Assembly: GCA_023374025.1 (NCBI GenBank) | Contig: SIJG01000008.1 | Span: 1,356,215 to 1,420,214, forward strand | Direction: 5' to 3' | DNA from: Heterodera schachtii | Lineage: Eukaryota; Nematoda; Chromadorea; Rhabditida; Heteroderidae | Length of the DNA: 64,000 nt | In this document: in pieces, positions 10,348 to 21,589 of the stretch | Position numbering within the stretch: position 1 is the stretch's first letter | Layout of the letters: each line of letters begins with the position of its first letter | Program-made: the position numbers and the translations under genes | Notes under the pieces: generated by a model | What the model was told of the DNA's origin: nothing | The model's input: only the letters and a program-made list of their open reading frames with translations | The model's database searches: none

Positions 10348-12841
10348 ATGGCACCGCCCGTCTCAAAAAAGAAAAAGCATTCCTCCGACAACCGTCGACT
10401 GATTTCTTACACCACAATTGGTGTCCATGAACAACAATCGATGGGTTCATTTGTGACATTACTTGGAAAAAGGCGAAGTCTTCGAGTGGCAAAGAAACTG
10501 AACCGACCGTTGTGGTCGAAGTTGAAACGGTCATTCAAAATTGGCAATTTTTCATTTTAGGGCCCAATTTTTAATTTGGCCTCCCCAAACGAAAATCGAA
10601 AGTTTTTGAGAGAAAAACGCAACTTTTGCCTGTTAAATAAAATGATTTTTCCCGCTTTTCAGCTGGGTGTGCAACGAAGTTTTGATGGACAGTCTCCCGT
10701 TTTTTGGTCGTCCTCAACTCGGCCTCAAATTGGCACTGGTTTCGCCACGTTTCGATGCATTAGTGGACAGACATTTCAATGGCGAAACCGAATTTCCAAT
10801 TTGGAAACATATCGTAATTGGCAAAGACCGTGGAATGCCAAAACTGTCTGTGGTCACCAATTATAACAATTCTGTGCCATTTCCATTGCCCGACCGTCCT
10901 CTGCCCATCAAAATTCGCTTTAAGGACCTTTGGATTGTGTAATTCCAAATCAAAGCATCATTTTTAGCAAGAAAAGCATCCCATTTTCAGTTACATTGAC
11001 CATTTCGTCGTCGAATTTCTCCGTGCAAATCAGAAAATTTGGGACAAAGGCATCAAATTGAATTTGAATGTGTGGTCACATAACAACAACATTGTCCAGT
11101 CGATTTGGGATGTTTTGGCCCCGGAAATTTGGCCAATTTTTGCGTCAAACATTCGCTGTCTGTCCTTTTATGTTACTCATTTGGACAATTTGCGTCGTCT
11201 CATCTCCCCAACAATTCTCACTGATCTGAACAACATTAGTGAAATCACTTCCGGTCGTCTGTTCCCCGATGGCATCGCTGATGATGGGCCAAATGCAACT
11301 CCTGGCCAAGCGTTGTCCAAATGGTTGCACACGCCGACAAAAGATGGCCAACCGAAGCGATTGCGTTGCGGTGATTATTTTTCAGAAAGCACTGGATGGA
11401 TCGACAATTTCACTGAGGTCGTTCCAGAGTCGATCGCTAAGACATTTTGAAACATTTTAATTCAAAACAAAAAAAATTTTTAATTACCGAGGGAGGGAAA
11501 AACGATTTTTGGGCAAACCCGAGACCGGGACCTATTCGGGTTGAAAACCCGGGAATTTTTGACTGGGAAAACCGGGACTAGTCCCGGTCCCGGTAAAAAC
11601 CGGGACTTCGGTACTCAGTTGTCCGTGTTCAGGTCCCGGTCCCGCTCAACTTTAATTTAAATGCCGAACTCTTGCTTTTCAATAGAGTTGTACGGGACAG
11701 GGACCAAAACACGGACAACTGAGTACCGAAGTCCCGATTTTGACCAGTTTTGACCGGAACCGGAAAATTCCCGGGTTTTTCCCAGCCAAAAAGTCCCGGT
11801 TTTTCAACCAAAAATTCCCGGTCCCGACCAACCCTATTTTTCAACATGGAATTTTGATTCGAATTTTCTCATTGTTTAGGAATTTCTTCGTGCCACCACT
11901 TGTGCCAGCAGTTACATTGTGTCACTTCTTATGCCCGTATCATCGCAAATTGTGCCATTCGAATTGATCAATGAACAAACTCGAGAAAAACTGACGATGG
12001 AGAAAGGACGGGTTTTTTGGATTGGTCATCAATGGGTGATGAAACGATGCCAAATTGGACAAATGATTCAGTGGGAGGACGGAAATTTGGAGGACCATTT
12101 GAGCAATGTCATAATTAATTTTAATGGCGACAAAAAATGCATTGGGTGAGTATGTACAAACGGCAGCAAAATGTCGAAATTTTTTAAATTTGTTTTTTCG
12201 ACTTTGTTCGAATTCGTATTTCGTGTCAAAATGGGTCGAAAATATCCTTCTCGTCTAATTTTGAACCCCTGACCCGAATTCAAACAAAAATGTCGAAAAT
12301 TAAAATTTTCGAATTTCCCATTTTGGTCTGTAAAAAGGTAGTTTAAATGCTCTTTCCAATGTGACTTTCAATTCGTTTTCGTGTTTTTAAACAAAGTTTG
12401 AGCCTAAAATATGAAATTCGAGACCGGCGGCGCCTATCGGCACCGCCGTACCCTCATTTTACCATATTTTTGAGAAATGAAGACGAAAATGGCAAAAAAA
12501 TAATAATTTTTTTGTGGTCAATTTTGTAAAATACACCCCATAATTCGGAATTTTAAAAAAACGAAAAGTACACCACTAAGAACCGACTGAAAAAAGAAAA
12601 ACACCCCCCTAAAAATCGAATTTTTGACTTCACCCCCCCCCCCCCCGAAACCAAGGGTCTGGCTGCGCCCTTGGCTACGCCCTTGGGGTAAATGTAAAGA
12701 AAATTCATTCAACCAATTCAAATTGCACTTAATTTTAGGCCATTGTCGCCACCAGCGGCGGACGAAAAAGAAAAAGCGGATCAAAGCAACGATGAAATTT
12801 TCTCGCCGACTCCCGGGCCAAGTGGATCAGCGGCGGAATGA
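10348..12841 (+). CDS. F-box-like protein, copy 1 (410 aa, five exons)
   Basis: Exons 10348-10508, 10663-10938, 10991-11417, 11880-12145 and 12739-12841 join in phases 2, 2, 0, 2 into 410 codons plus TGA. The ATG gives MAPPVSKKKK, matching the start of copy A. The order is: a basic leader; an F-box-like segment (WVCNEVLMDSLPFFGRPQLG) at about residues 53-95; a middle region with WDVLAPEIWPIFASNIRCL and DGQPKRLRCGDYF; a C-terminal VPFELINEQTREKLTM/VMKRCQIG block; and a charged tail ending GPSGSAAE. F-box proteins usually link substrates to SCF ubiquitin ligases through Skp1; the substrate here is unknown. Intron 3 is enlarged by a repeat. It is the only intact copy on the plus strand and is more diverged from copies C-F than they are from each other. 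Confidence 0.82.
11500..11850. repeat. CCGGGAC-rich inverted repeat inside intron 3 of F-box copy 1
   Basis: GACTTCGGTACTCAGTTGTC and its inverted match enclose a short centre, with flanking reiterations of CCCGGTTTTT and CCGGGAC. A related copy lies at about 16275-16380. It is probably a non-autonomous element spliced out with the intron. Confidence 0.6.
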
Positions 12842-14149
12842 GTGATTATTTTGAAAATGTCGTCTAATTGCGCGGAAATTAATTATTATTTTCGAGAAAT
12901 GATCGATCTCACCAATTTGAATTTGATTTGATGCTACTCTCATTTATTCTCCGAAATTCTTTTGTTGATTTTCTTTCATTCGAATAAAACACAAATTTGG
13001 TATTAATTGAACAGCTTAGGCCTAAGCATTCTTTTTTAAGTTTGCGGGTCAAAAATACTAATTGAGCCATTTAAGAAAAAATGTTTGGTCATTGATTGGG
13101 TAATAATAGTGCAGAATTGCGGTCATGAGTAAAAATAAATTTAAATTTTTTTTCTTTTGTCTATGATTTTTTCGGGGTCATGGCAGTTCGTATATAGACA
13201 TTTTTTTAAAAGCTTAGAATAAGCATAAGCTTTTGGGGTACGTGGGTAAACATTAATCATATGGCCCAGAGCCGAAAATAGTCGAAATATATACCAATCG
13301 ATAGCCCTAAGTCTGTAATGGAAGAATCCGAAAGAATGTGAAAAAGATGATGAATTTTTCGGGGTCATGGCAGTTCATATAATGGGCATTTTTATAAAAG
13401 AAAAGCTTAGAAAAGCATAAGCTTTCGGATTAAGCTTAGGCTTGAGCCTAGGCTTAGCCCTTTTATTGTACGAATGCTATTGTTGACCCGATTTTTTCAT
13501 CACGTATTTGGTTTTTCCAAATTTTTTATTATTTTTTTAAATTTTCTTTACAATGAATTTTGGGTAAATAAAAGTGCTGATCACGGATTTGAGTTCTATC
13601 TTGCAAAACAAGAAAACTTTTCAAGAAAAAAAGGGCAAATTTTTTTTTGAAAAATTTGAACAATTTCTTACCATACATACCTAATGAAAATTTCCAAATT
13701 TTTCTTTTCTTTTTTGAAACTCCAAAATTCCAAAAATTGTGTCGTTTTGACGCAAAAATATGCTACAACTCGGGCTAATATTTTAGCATAAAAATGCTTT
13801 TTTTCTTCTCCTCCGCCTCATTCCATTCTCTCATTATTTTCCCTATATTTTCTGGTCATTTGGTTACTGTAAATGTCTTCAGAAATTCTGTACGTTTATT
13901 ATATTTACTTTTTTTTCTAACGTTTCGCATTTCTTTTGATCAAATTGTTACCAGAATTGTGAATTTTCGCTTATTTTGTCGGCGTTATGAATTGCATAAA
14001 AATTGAAATTGAAAATTCATTTAACAAATTGATTTTTGTGCAAATGTTTCCAAAAACAGCAACCGTTGGGCTCAGTTGTGACTAGAGACCGGACGGGATC
14101 GGGATCCCGAGAGATTTCTTCGGGATCCCGCTTTTTGCGCCAAATTTTC
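12842..14149. other. Intergenic, with a local direct duplication
   Basis: No gene found. A segment reading TCGGGGTCATGGCAGTTC followed by ATAGACATTTTT and an AAGCTTAGAA tract occurs twice (about 13166-13240 and 13358-13430). The remainder is AT-rich. Near 14080-14140 a GGGATCGGGATCCCG palindromic patch abuts the truncated F-box copy. Confidence 0.5.
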
Positions 14150-15176
14150 GTCGTTTCCATTTCCCAATGACGATCATTTGGGCGCTTTGCTCCGTCGCAA
14201 TTCGCCGACAATTCTCTGATTTGAACATTAATCCAATCGATTCTGGTGGGCCAAATGCAACTGCTGGCCAAATTCTGTCCAATTGGTTGCACATTCCGAG
14301 CAAAGACGGGCAGCCGAAGCAATTGCGTTGTTATGGTGGTGAATCATCAATTAACATCGACGAATGGATCAACAATTTCAAAGAAGTGGCACACTTTCCT
14401 CAAATGACTACTGATTGTATTTGTGCTAATTGTTTAGCAATTTGTCCGTGCCATCACTTCCGTCAACTACAAAATTCACTTGACAATTTTTGCTGTGACG
14501 TCATCACCAATTGTTCCATTTGAATTGGAGAATGAACGGACCAAAGAAAATCTGACGCTAAAGAAGGCATACGAAGATGAAAGGGCTAGCGAATGGAGAA
14601 TGAAACGATGCAAAATTGGACAAATGGTTCAGTGGGAGGACGAAAAGACGGACAATTTGAACCATGTCGGCATTTGTTTGCGTGGCGACAAGAAATGCAT
14701 TGGGTGAGTATGAAATAAAAGAAACCGTAAAAGAATAATTTTTACAATTTTTATAATATTACTAGAGACTGGATTTTTATGTGCTAAAAATGCTGAAATA
14801 TATAATAAAATATGTGCTAAAAATGCTGAAATATGTGCTAAAAACGCCCAAAAATGTCAAAATATGTGCTAAAATATGTGTTAAAAATTGAAAAAAGATT
14901 TTATGTTTTTATAAGTCTCTCTCTAAATTAAAAAATTGTTCGGTGAAAATGCTATTTTTGGGCTTCTCTCGGCATAACTAAGCCGCAAAAAAATATGTAA
15001 AAACCCGGGCTCTAAAGATTACCTACCGATGATGGGTTCCATTTTTGAAGAAAATCATTTTTTAGAGGTAAATTAAATTTTATCATTTTCATAGGCAATT
15101 GTCTCTACAAAAAGAGGAAGAAGAAGAAGAAGTGAGTCAAAGCAGCGGAAAAGGGCGTCGAATTGTTCGGAATTGA
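14150..15176 (+). pseudogene. 5'-truncated F-box-like gene copy
   Basis: Only the 3' part remains: the end of exon 3 (to 14385), exon 4 (14438-14703) and exon 5 (15095-15176). Exon 4 is 266 nt, the same length as in copy 1, and reads through VPFELENERTKENLTL and MKRCKIGQ. Exon 5 encodes GQLSLQKEEEEEEVSQ and ends in TGA. The F-box exons are absent. Inside exon 3, the stretch matching SPTILTDL is followed in frame by a stop, so a frameshift is present too. The 5' break coincides with a GGGATCGGGATCCC repeat. Confidence 0.75.
14763..15014. mobile_element. hAT-type MITE in the last intron of the truncated F-box copy
   Basis: The termini are TAGAGACTGG and CCCGGGCTCTA. The flanking octamers AATATTAC (14755-14762) and AAGATTAC (15015-15022) differ at one base. 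The interior is reiterated TATGTGCTAAAAATGCTGAAA. No coding capacity. Confidence 0.65.
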
Positions 15177-15519
15177 AAATAATTGAGAAATGATCGGCTC
15201 TTTTGGAGATTATTGGATGGACAAATTGATCTGCTGAAACCGTTTTTGGTGCTTATTTGCTCGTTAATTTTGTTGACTCTTTTTGACGAAAATATTTATT
15301 TGACCGCAGAATAAAATTAAATTTCTCGAGACAGTTTTTTGTAGATAAAATAATTCTTCAAAATTTGAATTTCTCAAGCTCCCACCGTGACTCCCGTTAA
15401 AATTGAAATGAGATCCCGCACTATTCAAATCAAAAGTTTTCCCGAATTAAAAATACTAGAACAATCCGCAATTTTAATACCTTGGATATTCTTATGAGTG
15501 GTTTTTGATGTCAAATCAA
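15177..15519. other. Intergenic, no gene seen
   Basis: AT-rich sequence between the truncated F-box copy and the duplicated segment. Confidence 0.4.
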
Positions 15520-15923
15520 AATGCTGGTGAATTACGTCGAATTAGGGAATGTTAATTGGGTAATTAGTTAATTAGCGCACATTTATTTCCATGGTCAAAC
15601 CAGCGCATTTACAATCATGTGAATGAGTTTAAATATGAAGAACTAGTCCAAACAAAGGAGAAGCAGAAGCTAATTAAATTTTAATTATATTTTAGAATAA
15701 AAAAGGGTAAATAAATAAATAAATTATTCAGGGAGCAAAATAGAATTTAGTGTTAATTTGGATTTTGGTGAATGGCTTTGGCATCTATCATTTGTGCTTT
15801 TATATGCCATGATTTCTCTGCCCATTTTGTTTCTTTTCTCTCAGATTAATTGCCATAATTAATCTGTCCATTTGATTTTTCTTGGGTTAATTTGAGTGGT
15901 TAATGCCCTCCTCTGCTAGTAAA
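15520..15923. repeat. Segmental duplication, copy 1
   Basis: About 400 bp starting near AAATGCTGGTGAATTACGTCG and ending in ATGCCCTCCTCTGC. It recurs at 16917-17489 with small differences. This copy leads directly into 14-3-3-like exons; the other copy does not. Confidence 0.8.
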
Positions 15924-16143
15924 TCACCAGCCGATGCTTGCCAAACTGCCCAACGGGTGGGTGATGAACAGAAAATTTGTGTATTTCAAATTTCAACTGT
16001 TTGAACTGTTACAGGCTTATGACGAAGCGACTTCCGATGCGCAGACAACGGGCGACAGTATTTGCGCGGAGTCCGTCACAATCATGGAACTGTTGCAGGA
16101 CAACATCTCGTACTGGAGTGGCAACACCTCTAAGACGGAGTGA
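15890..16143 (+). pseudogene. C-terminal exons of a diverged 14-3-3-like gene
   Basis: An open stretch to 15956 encodes KSPADACQTAQR. A GTGGGT donor and an acceptor ending TTACAG (16014) lead to exon 16015-16143, which encodes AYDEATSDAQ, then SVTIMELLQDNISYW, then a Ser/Thr tail and TGA. The joined sequence follows the last two helices of 14-3-3 proteins (SPxxACxLAKxAFDEA...STLIMQLLRDNLTLW), but with many changed positions. 14-3-3 proteins bind phosphoserine/threonine clients. The exons for the earlier helices are not upstream within the visible sequence, so this is a fragment unless remote exons exist. Confidence 0.6.
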
Positions 16144-16916
16144 AAAACGAACGATCGCTGTATATTATACTATATAATTTGTCCTTGTCCATTGTGTTGT
16201 TTTAACGATCCTTTATATGTATGTACATTTGTATATAAATCAGAATAAATGTTACATAAATGCTGATATAATTTTTGGTTGGGAAAACCGGGAAAAAACC
16301 AAGAATAGTCCCGGTCAAACCCGTGATTTTGGTACTCAGTTGTCCACTACCCGGTCCCGCTTTGGTCAATTTAGAGTCCCTCAAAAATTGTCAGACAATA
16401 AAAAAGGATTCTGAGCTGTTTGGGTCACAGATCGTTTCATCAATTTGATATTCATTTTTACGCAGTCGAATCACGGACCGATTCCGAACAAAAAGTCAAA
16501 ATCCAATATTTAAAAAAAATCACATTTATATTCGAATTTGTATATATTATCAATTTTTAATGTTTAAATTTTTGGACCCATCTCAGATTTTCTGTCCACC
16601 CTTTACTTGACGTATAAAAGTGCCATCGCTGATCAGGAATCCGACATCCATTTCAATCAATTGCGAAACCCAGACCAGATTTTGAACAAAAATTCAAATG
16701 TTTCAAATTTCACAGTTTTGTTCAAAATTTTATTTGAATACACGGAACGAACTGAAAGTCATCGTTGCTTTAATAAAAGATCATTTAAAATCATATTTAA
16801 ACTAAAAATGAAAAATCGAAAGCCCTTTGAAACTAAATGAGATATCAAAAATTAGAAAAGTTGATTCTAAGTATATTTAGGTCATTTTTATTTTAGCGAT
16901 TTTTCTTACATAAAAT
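16144..16916. other. Intergenic, repeat fragments
   Basis: Includes a CCGGGAAAAAACC / GGTACTCAGTTGTCC fragment (about 16275-16380) related to the repeat in intron 3 of F-box copy 1. No convincing gene. Confidence 0.45.
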
Positions 16917-17489
16917 ACTCAAATCAAAACGCTGCTGAATTACGTCGAATTAGGGAATGCTAATTGGGTAATTATTAGGGTCGCGACTTTTAGTGAAGAA
17001 AAACTTGCACTTTCATGCAAAATTTCAAGCAATTCTGATAACTCTGAACCGAATTACAAAAATCAACCTGAGCAAAATTCAAACTTATTTTCACTAAAAT
17101 TCACGTCCCTAGTAATTAGTTAATTAGCGCACATTTCCATGGTCAAAACCAGCGCATTTACAATCATGTAAATGAGTTTAAATATAAAGACATTCACAAT
17201 GAGAAATGAACTAGCCCAAACAAAGGAGAAGCAGAAGCTAATTAAATTTAAATTATATTTTAGAATAAAAAAGGGTAAATAAATAAAATAAATAGGGGAG
17301 CAAAATAGAAATTAGTGCTAATTTGGGTTTTGGTGAATGGCTTTGGCATCTATCATTTGTGCTTTTATATGCCATATCTCTGCTGTTTCCCATTTTGTTT
17401 CTCTTCTCTCAGATTAATTGCCATTAATTAATCTGTCCATTTGATTTTGCTTGGGATTTGAGTGGCTTAATGCCCTCCTCTGCCAGTGA
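16917..17489. repeat. Segmental duplication, copy 2
   Basis: Second copy of 15520-15923, interrupted by a 136-bp MITE at 16976-17111. Similarity stops after ATGCCCTCCTCTGCCAGTGA, exactly where copy 1 continues into 14-3-3-like coding sequence. Copy 2 therefore lost or never included those exons. Confidence 0.8.
16976..17111. mobile_element. 136-bp hAT-type MITE with an empty-site paralogue
   Basis: The termini are TAGGGTCGCGACTTTTAGTGA and TCACTAAAATTCACGTCCCTA. The flanks are GTAATTAT (16968-16975) and GTAATTAG (17112-17119). The duplicated segment at 15520-15923 has the uninterrupted target GTAATTAG, confirming both the insertion and its 8-bp duplication. Related ends appear near 30860 and 50222. 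Confidence 0.88.
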
Positions 17490-17679
17490 ATGGGAACGGA
17501 CGGCATTTTCTGCCATATTTGTTTGTCTTTTGCTTTTCTCCTTTTTGCCATCCCTTCACTTTTATTCGTTTTTCATATCAGCTGACCGAAGAATGAGTTC
17601 AAAAAAGCTCGAGAAATTTCTCATTCGGGGATTTTCAGCAGTATTTGTTTCGGGATCATTTAATGGACAAATTGCACAT

Positions 17680-17870
17680 TTTAACAACGGCATTAAGAGG
17701 AGGAAAAGATGGAGAAAAATAGCATTGGGGAAGGAGGAGAGACGGAAGAGAAAGAGAGGAAAAGGAAAAATTCGACGGAAGAAGGAGGAGAGAATGAAGC
17801 TGAAAAGAGAGAGGAACTTCCCCAAATCCCATTCGCGACTTAAAATAATCATTGAATTTCTCATTTGTCA
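17680..17870 (+). repeat. Charged-peptide repeat, copy 1
   Basis: A purine-rich segment resembles parts of 51350-51410 and 52600-52755. In one frame it reads EEKMEKNSIGEGGETEEK, then a Lys/Arg/Asn/Ser-rich stretch and AEKREE. In another frame it is extremely Lys/Arg-rich. It may be exon-derived low-complexity coding sequence; no start or gene structure could be fixed. Confidence 0.4.
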
Positions 17871-17873
17871 AGT

Positions 17874-18053
17874 CGCATCGGGCAACAAAGCACCGGAATA
17901 GATTGAATTCAATTGGTCGAGATCGGTGAGAATTGTCGGTGAAATGAGACGACGCAATTTGTCAAAAAGAATGCCATTGCTAACGCCCAAGTGGCGAATG
18001 TTTGTCGAAAAAATTGGCCAAATTTCACGCATAATAACATCCCAAACGGGCTG
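17874..18053 (-). pseudogene. Relic of F-box-like exon 3
   Basis: On the minus strand the frame reads QPVWDVIMREIWPIFSTNI, then KLRRLISPTILTDLDQLNSI, then LLPDAT and a stop. This is the middle of exon 3 of the F-box-like family without its neighbouring exons. Both edges join unrelated repeats. Confidence 0.72.
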
Positions 18054-18470
18054 CTAAAAATGTTTTTTTTTACTTCGATTTCCATCACCAATTTTTTACT
18101 TAGACCCCCATTCTTACCAGTAATTGTTTTTCGCGGTTCCCGTTTGCCCTACCGGGAAATACTTAGTAGATTTTGAAAATACGGGACCTCGGAGGACTGG
18201 GAATTCCCTCCCCGGTCCGGACCACCCCAGTTAAAATCAAAAACTTATCGTGCCGGTCTCTAACATTGTCGGTGGAGGAAAATGTTCTTTCCAAATGACG
18301 CCGCCAAAAAATCAAAATTTGAAATTTATTGTAATTTTGAATGAAAATCCATCAATCAAAAGCACGACAAGAAAAAGTAAGCACATTCAAAGAGTAAATA
18401 GCATCAAATCAAAGTCCAGCAGAGGTAATCAAATCGTCATCATTTCTTCTTTTCTCAAATTGCCATAGGT

Positions 18471-18522
18471 TCACAAATTGGCGTCTTTTTCGTTGTTTTG
18501 GTCGGCGGGCGGAGACAATGGC
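18471..18522 (-). pseudogene. Relic of F-box-like terminal exon 5
   Basis: After a TTTTAG acceptor, 52 nt read GPLSPPADQNNEKDANL and TGA, the family's last exon with the same length as in copy B. The downstream flank (18240-18470) matches the 3' flanks of copies A and B. The rest of this gene copy is gone; a LINE occupies the upstream side. Confidence 0.65.
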
Positions 18523-18676
18523 CTAAAATTTGAATGCCAAGAATAATAAATTTTTCAATTTGTTTTTCGAATAAAAATTACCAATACATAATTATTTAAA
18601 ATTTATTTATTCAGAAGAAATAAAAATATCCAACGAAGGGGTGACCACTTACACGTTAGATTTTAGTAAAGTAATA

Positions 18677-21583
18677 TCAAGTCCAAGGAGCTCTTTTACA
18701 GACTAAATTTTTGTTTAACTCAATCCATTTATTTATTCGTTTTTTGAAACTGTCAACAGATGGAGCATCTGTTATATCTTTGTTGAGTTTAGACCATATT
18801 AAGGCCGTTCTGTTGATAAAAGAATTTGAAGTTTTACTGGATTGTGGTTTTAACACAACTTTACGTCTAAGATTGTAAGGGATGTGACCAGAAAATTGGG
18901 GAAATATGTCTTTTTTAAGATGAGTGAAACCATTGATGAATTTGAATGCCTGAACTAAATCAATTGTTTTTCTCCTTTCTTCTAAAGTTTGAAGTTTGAA
19001 TAAATCAAGTCTTTGTTCGTAAGGTATATACGGAAGCCTACATTTAAATAAAGCAATTTTTGTAAAATATTTTTGGCATCTTTCCAATTTATTTATATCT
19101 TTTTTGTATGTCGGATTCCAAATTTCGGGCGCATATTCTAAAAGAGGACGAATGTATGTCTTGAATACTTTGGTCCAAATACGTATAGAGCGGGTTTTTA
19201 AAATTTTGGCAATATTGCGAATCCTTAAATAAGCAGCTTTAATAATTTTAGTATAATGATTTGAAAATCTTAATTTATTATCAATTAAAATGCCTAAATC
19301 ACTAATAGATTCAACCTCATTAATAATATTGTTGAATAATTTATATTGTTGTTTTGAATTATTTTTGCCGAGAAATAATATAAATGTTTTATTTTGGGAG
19401 ATGTTTAAACCAAATGCATTAGCCCATTTTCCAATATTGTCTAAAGCAACATTTAATTTGCTTCTTTCATCACGAGTTTTGTAAGAAACATAAATTTTGA
19501 CATCATCAGCAAAAAGCTTGATGCTAACTCCCGGAGGGATTACCTGCGGGAGGTCATTAATGTATATTAAAAATAACAGAGGGCCAAGAACAGAACCCTG
19601 TGGAACACCAGACTGAATCGGATATAAATTAGAAAATTTGTTGTTAATTTTAACTCTGTAAAATCTATCCTTTAAAAATTCAGATAACCAACTTAGCAGT
19701 TTTCCCTTAATGCCAATGTTATGAAGTTTATTTATTAAAATATTAATAGGAAGTGAATCAAAAGCTTTCCGAAAGTCCACATAGATACAGTCAATATTTT
19801 TCTTACCGTATATGCTGTCGTACCAATCTTCTAATACTGTAATTAGTTGAGTATTAGTAGATCGGTGTTTAACAAAACCGAACTGATGTTCGGATATTAA
19901 ATTAATCAGATGAAGGAAGTTATAAATGCTTTTTGCAATTATTTTTTCCATAACTCTACATAGACAGCAAGTAAGAGAAATGGGTCTGTAATTATGTGGA
20001 TCATTTCGGTCACCTTTTTTAAAGAGAGGTATAACAATAGAATTTTTCCAAATTTTAGGAATTTTGCCTGTGTCCATTGATATTCTGAAAAGTTCGGAAA
20101 TTACAGGAGGAAGAGTAAGGTGGCAATTACGTAAGATTTTAAAGGAAATTTCATCGGGGGATGTGGATTCTCGATTCGGTAAATTTTTTAAAAGTTTAGA
20201 AATTTCATCGGCATTAAATTCAATATCAGAAATAGATGGTCCATTGGGATTGGAAGGACAACTGCTAATTTGTGGGACATCTGAATTTGAAAAGGATTCT
20301 TGGAAAATTTTTGCAAAAGTTTCTGCTTTTAAATAATCATCAAAAATAATTTGGTTCTCGTAACTAAGAGAGTGGATTTGTTCAAAATTTTTTGTAAATT
20401 TATTTATATATTTGTAGATAGCATTTTTTCCTTTATTCAGAAAATTATTTTCATTTTTAGCAACAAAGTTATTTATTTGAATTTTTATATGTAATGAAAT
20501 GCTATCATACAAATGCCTATATTTATCACGGTTTATTTTTTGTAGTTTATAAAGTCTGGCTTTTTCCTTAATTGACAGTTTAAGACTCAATGGGTAGTTA
20601 GGCTTTCTGGATTTTTGACCAACTGCGATTTTAGGTAAGTATAATTCTACATATTCTCTAAAAAGAAGGTAAAAATGATTAAACTTATCTTCAATGGTAA
20701 ATTTTTGTAGTAATTTGTAGGGTAAAATTGAAGATAAGTTTAAATTTAGTAGATTAAGTTTTGTAGAATTATAATTGCGTACTGTAAATGTATTTGCCTT
20801 ATTCTTATTCTGAGGAAATGACAATGAAAAATTAGTGGAAAGATGGTCTGAACTAAAAATGTCCTCAATTAAAACATTATTAACAAAATCAGGTTTAGAG
20901 GAGAGAATCAGATCAAGCCAAGCACTACCACGAGTGGGTCCATTAGTCATAAGGAATAAGCCATACTTATTAAAAAATTCACAAAAAATATTTCCTTTTT
21001 CCGACTTAGCATAAGGCGTTCCACTGGTCCAAGTTATGTCCTTTGCATTTAGGTTAAAGTCTCCCATTAATATAAAATTTTCTTCAAAATAGTTACCAAT
21101 GAGGTTCAGAATCTTTTTTGTGAAATTAGCAGAAGTGTTCGGTGGTCTGTAAAGTAATGCTATTCTTAATTTTTTTGCTCCATTTATCTGAATAATTTGG
21201 ATTTCACAATTGAATTTAGAGCAGGATAAAACAGAAAAAGAATTTACGCTCGTTTTTGTCAAAATCATTACTCCACCACCATTTTTTCCGCTTCTGCTAG
21301 CTTCATATATTTTGTAATTGTTAGTAATAAATGGTTGGAAAGGTATTTTTTCTTTTGCCCACGTTTCAGTTACAAAAACTAATTCAAAATCTTTTAGGGC
21401 TATAATCGCGGTGAATTCATTCAGCTTATTATTTAGGGATCGCATATTGATAAATGTTGAGTATAAAAAATTTTGTTTTTTATTTAGTAAAGTTTTCGAA
21501 TTTTCTATGGGATGTTCAAATTTTCTATATTTAGTTTGTAAAAGAGCTACATTAAGGTTATTGCCTCGTGAGTGGTCACCCAA
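18677..21583 (-). CDS. LINE ORF2: endonuclease and reverse transcriptase (968 aa)
   Basis: Full-length frame with ATG at 21583 and TGA at 18677. The N-terminal third is an AP-type endonuclease: FINMRSLNNKLNEF, then VTETWAKE, ILMGDFNLNAKD and the late SSDHLS motif. The centre is a reverse transcriptase: CIYVDFRKAFDSLP (first catalytic Asp), SGVPQGSVLGPLLFLIYIND and KLFADDVKIY (FADD catalytic pair). The C-terminal part has the usual LINE thumb-like region (YIRPLLEYAPEIWNP). The product would nick the target and prime reverse transcription there. No stop or frameshift interrupts it, so enzymatic capacity may be retained. It belongs to the CR1/Jockey group by motif style; exact clade not assigned. 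Confidence 0.93.
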   Translation of the reverse strand: MGDHSRGNNLNVALLQTKYRKFEHPIENSKTLLNKKQNFLYSTFINMRSLNNKLNEFTAIIALKDFELVFVTETWAKEKIPFQPFITNNYKIYEASRSGKNGGGVMILTKTSVNSFSVLSCSKFNCEIQIIQINGAKKLRIALLYRPPNTSANFTKKILNLIGNYFEENFILMGDFNLNAKDITWTSGTPYAKSEKGNIFCEFFNKYGLFLMTNGPTRGSAWLDLILSSKPDFVNNVLIEDIFSSDHLSTNFSLSFPQNKNKANTFTVRNYNSTKLNLLNLNLSSILPYKLLQKFTIEDKFNHFYLLFREYVELYLPKIAVGQKSRKPNYPLSLKLSIKEKARLYKLQKINRDKYRHLYDSISLHIKIQINNFVAKNENNFLNKGKNAIYKYINKFTKNFEQIHSLSYENQIIFDDYLKAETFAKIFQESFSNSDVPQISSCPSNPNGPSISDIEFNADEISKLLKNLPNRESTSPDEISFKILRNCHLTLPPVISELFRISMDTGKIPKIWKNSIVIPLFKKGDRNDPHNYRPISLTCCLCRVMEKIIAKSIYNFLHLINLISEHQFGFVKHRSTNTQLITVLEDWYDSIYGKKNIDCIYVDFRKAFDSLPINILINKLHNIGIKGKLLSWLSEFLKDRFYRVKINNKFSNLYPIQSGVPQGSVLGPLLFLIYINDLPQVIPPGVSIKLFADDVKIYVSYKTRDERSKLNVALDNIGKWANAFGLNISQNKTFILFLGKNNSKQQYKLFNNIINEVESISDLGILIDNKLRFSNHYTKIIKAAYLRIRNIAKILKTRSIRIWTKVFKTYIRPLLEYAPEIWNPTYKKDINKLERCQKYFTKIALFKCRLPYIPYEQRLDLFKLQTLEERRKTIDLVQAFKFINGFTHLKKDIFPQFSGHIPYNLRRKVVLKPQSSKTSNSFINRTALIWSKLNKDITDAPSVDSFKKRINKWIELNKNLVCKRAPWT

Positions 21584-21589
21584 AACACA

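Noticed and set aside
17458..17901. 147-codon plus-strand frame with a hydrophobic then Lys/Arg-rich sequence
   Set aside because: It spans the end of a segmental duplication, unrelated DNA and the charged repeat; composition alone keeps it open.
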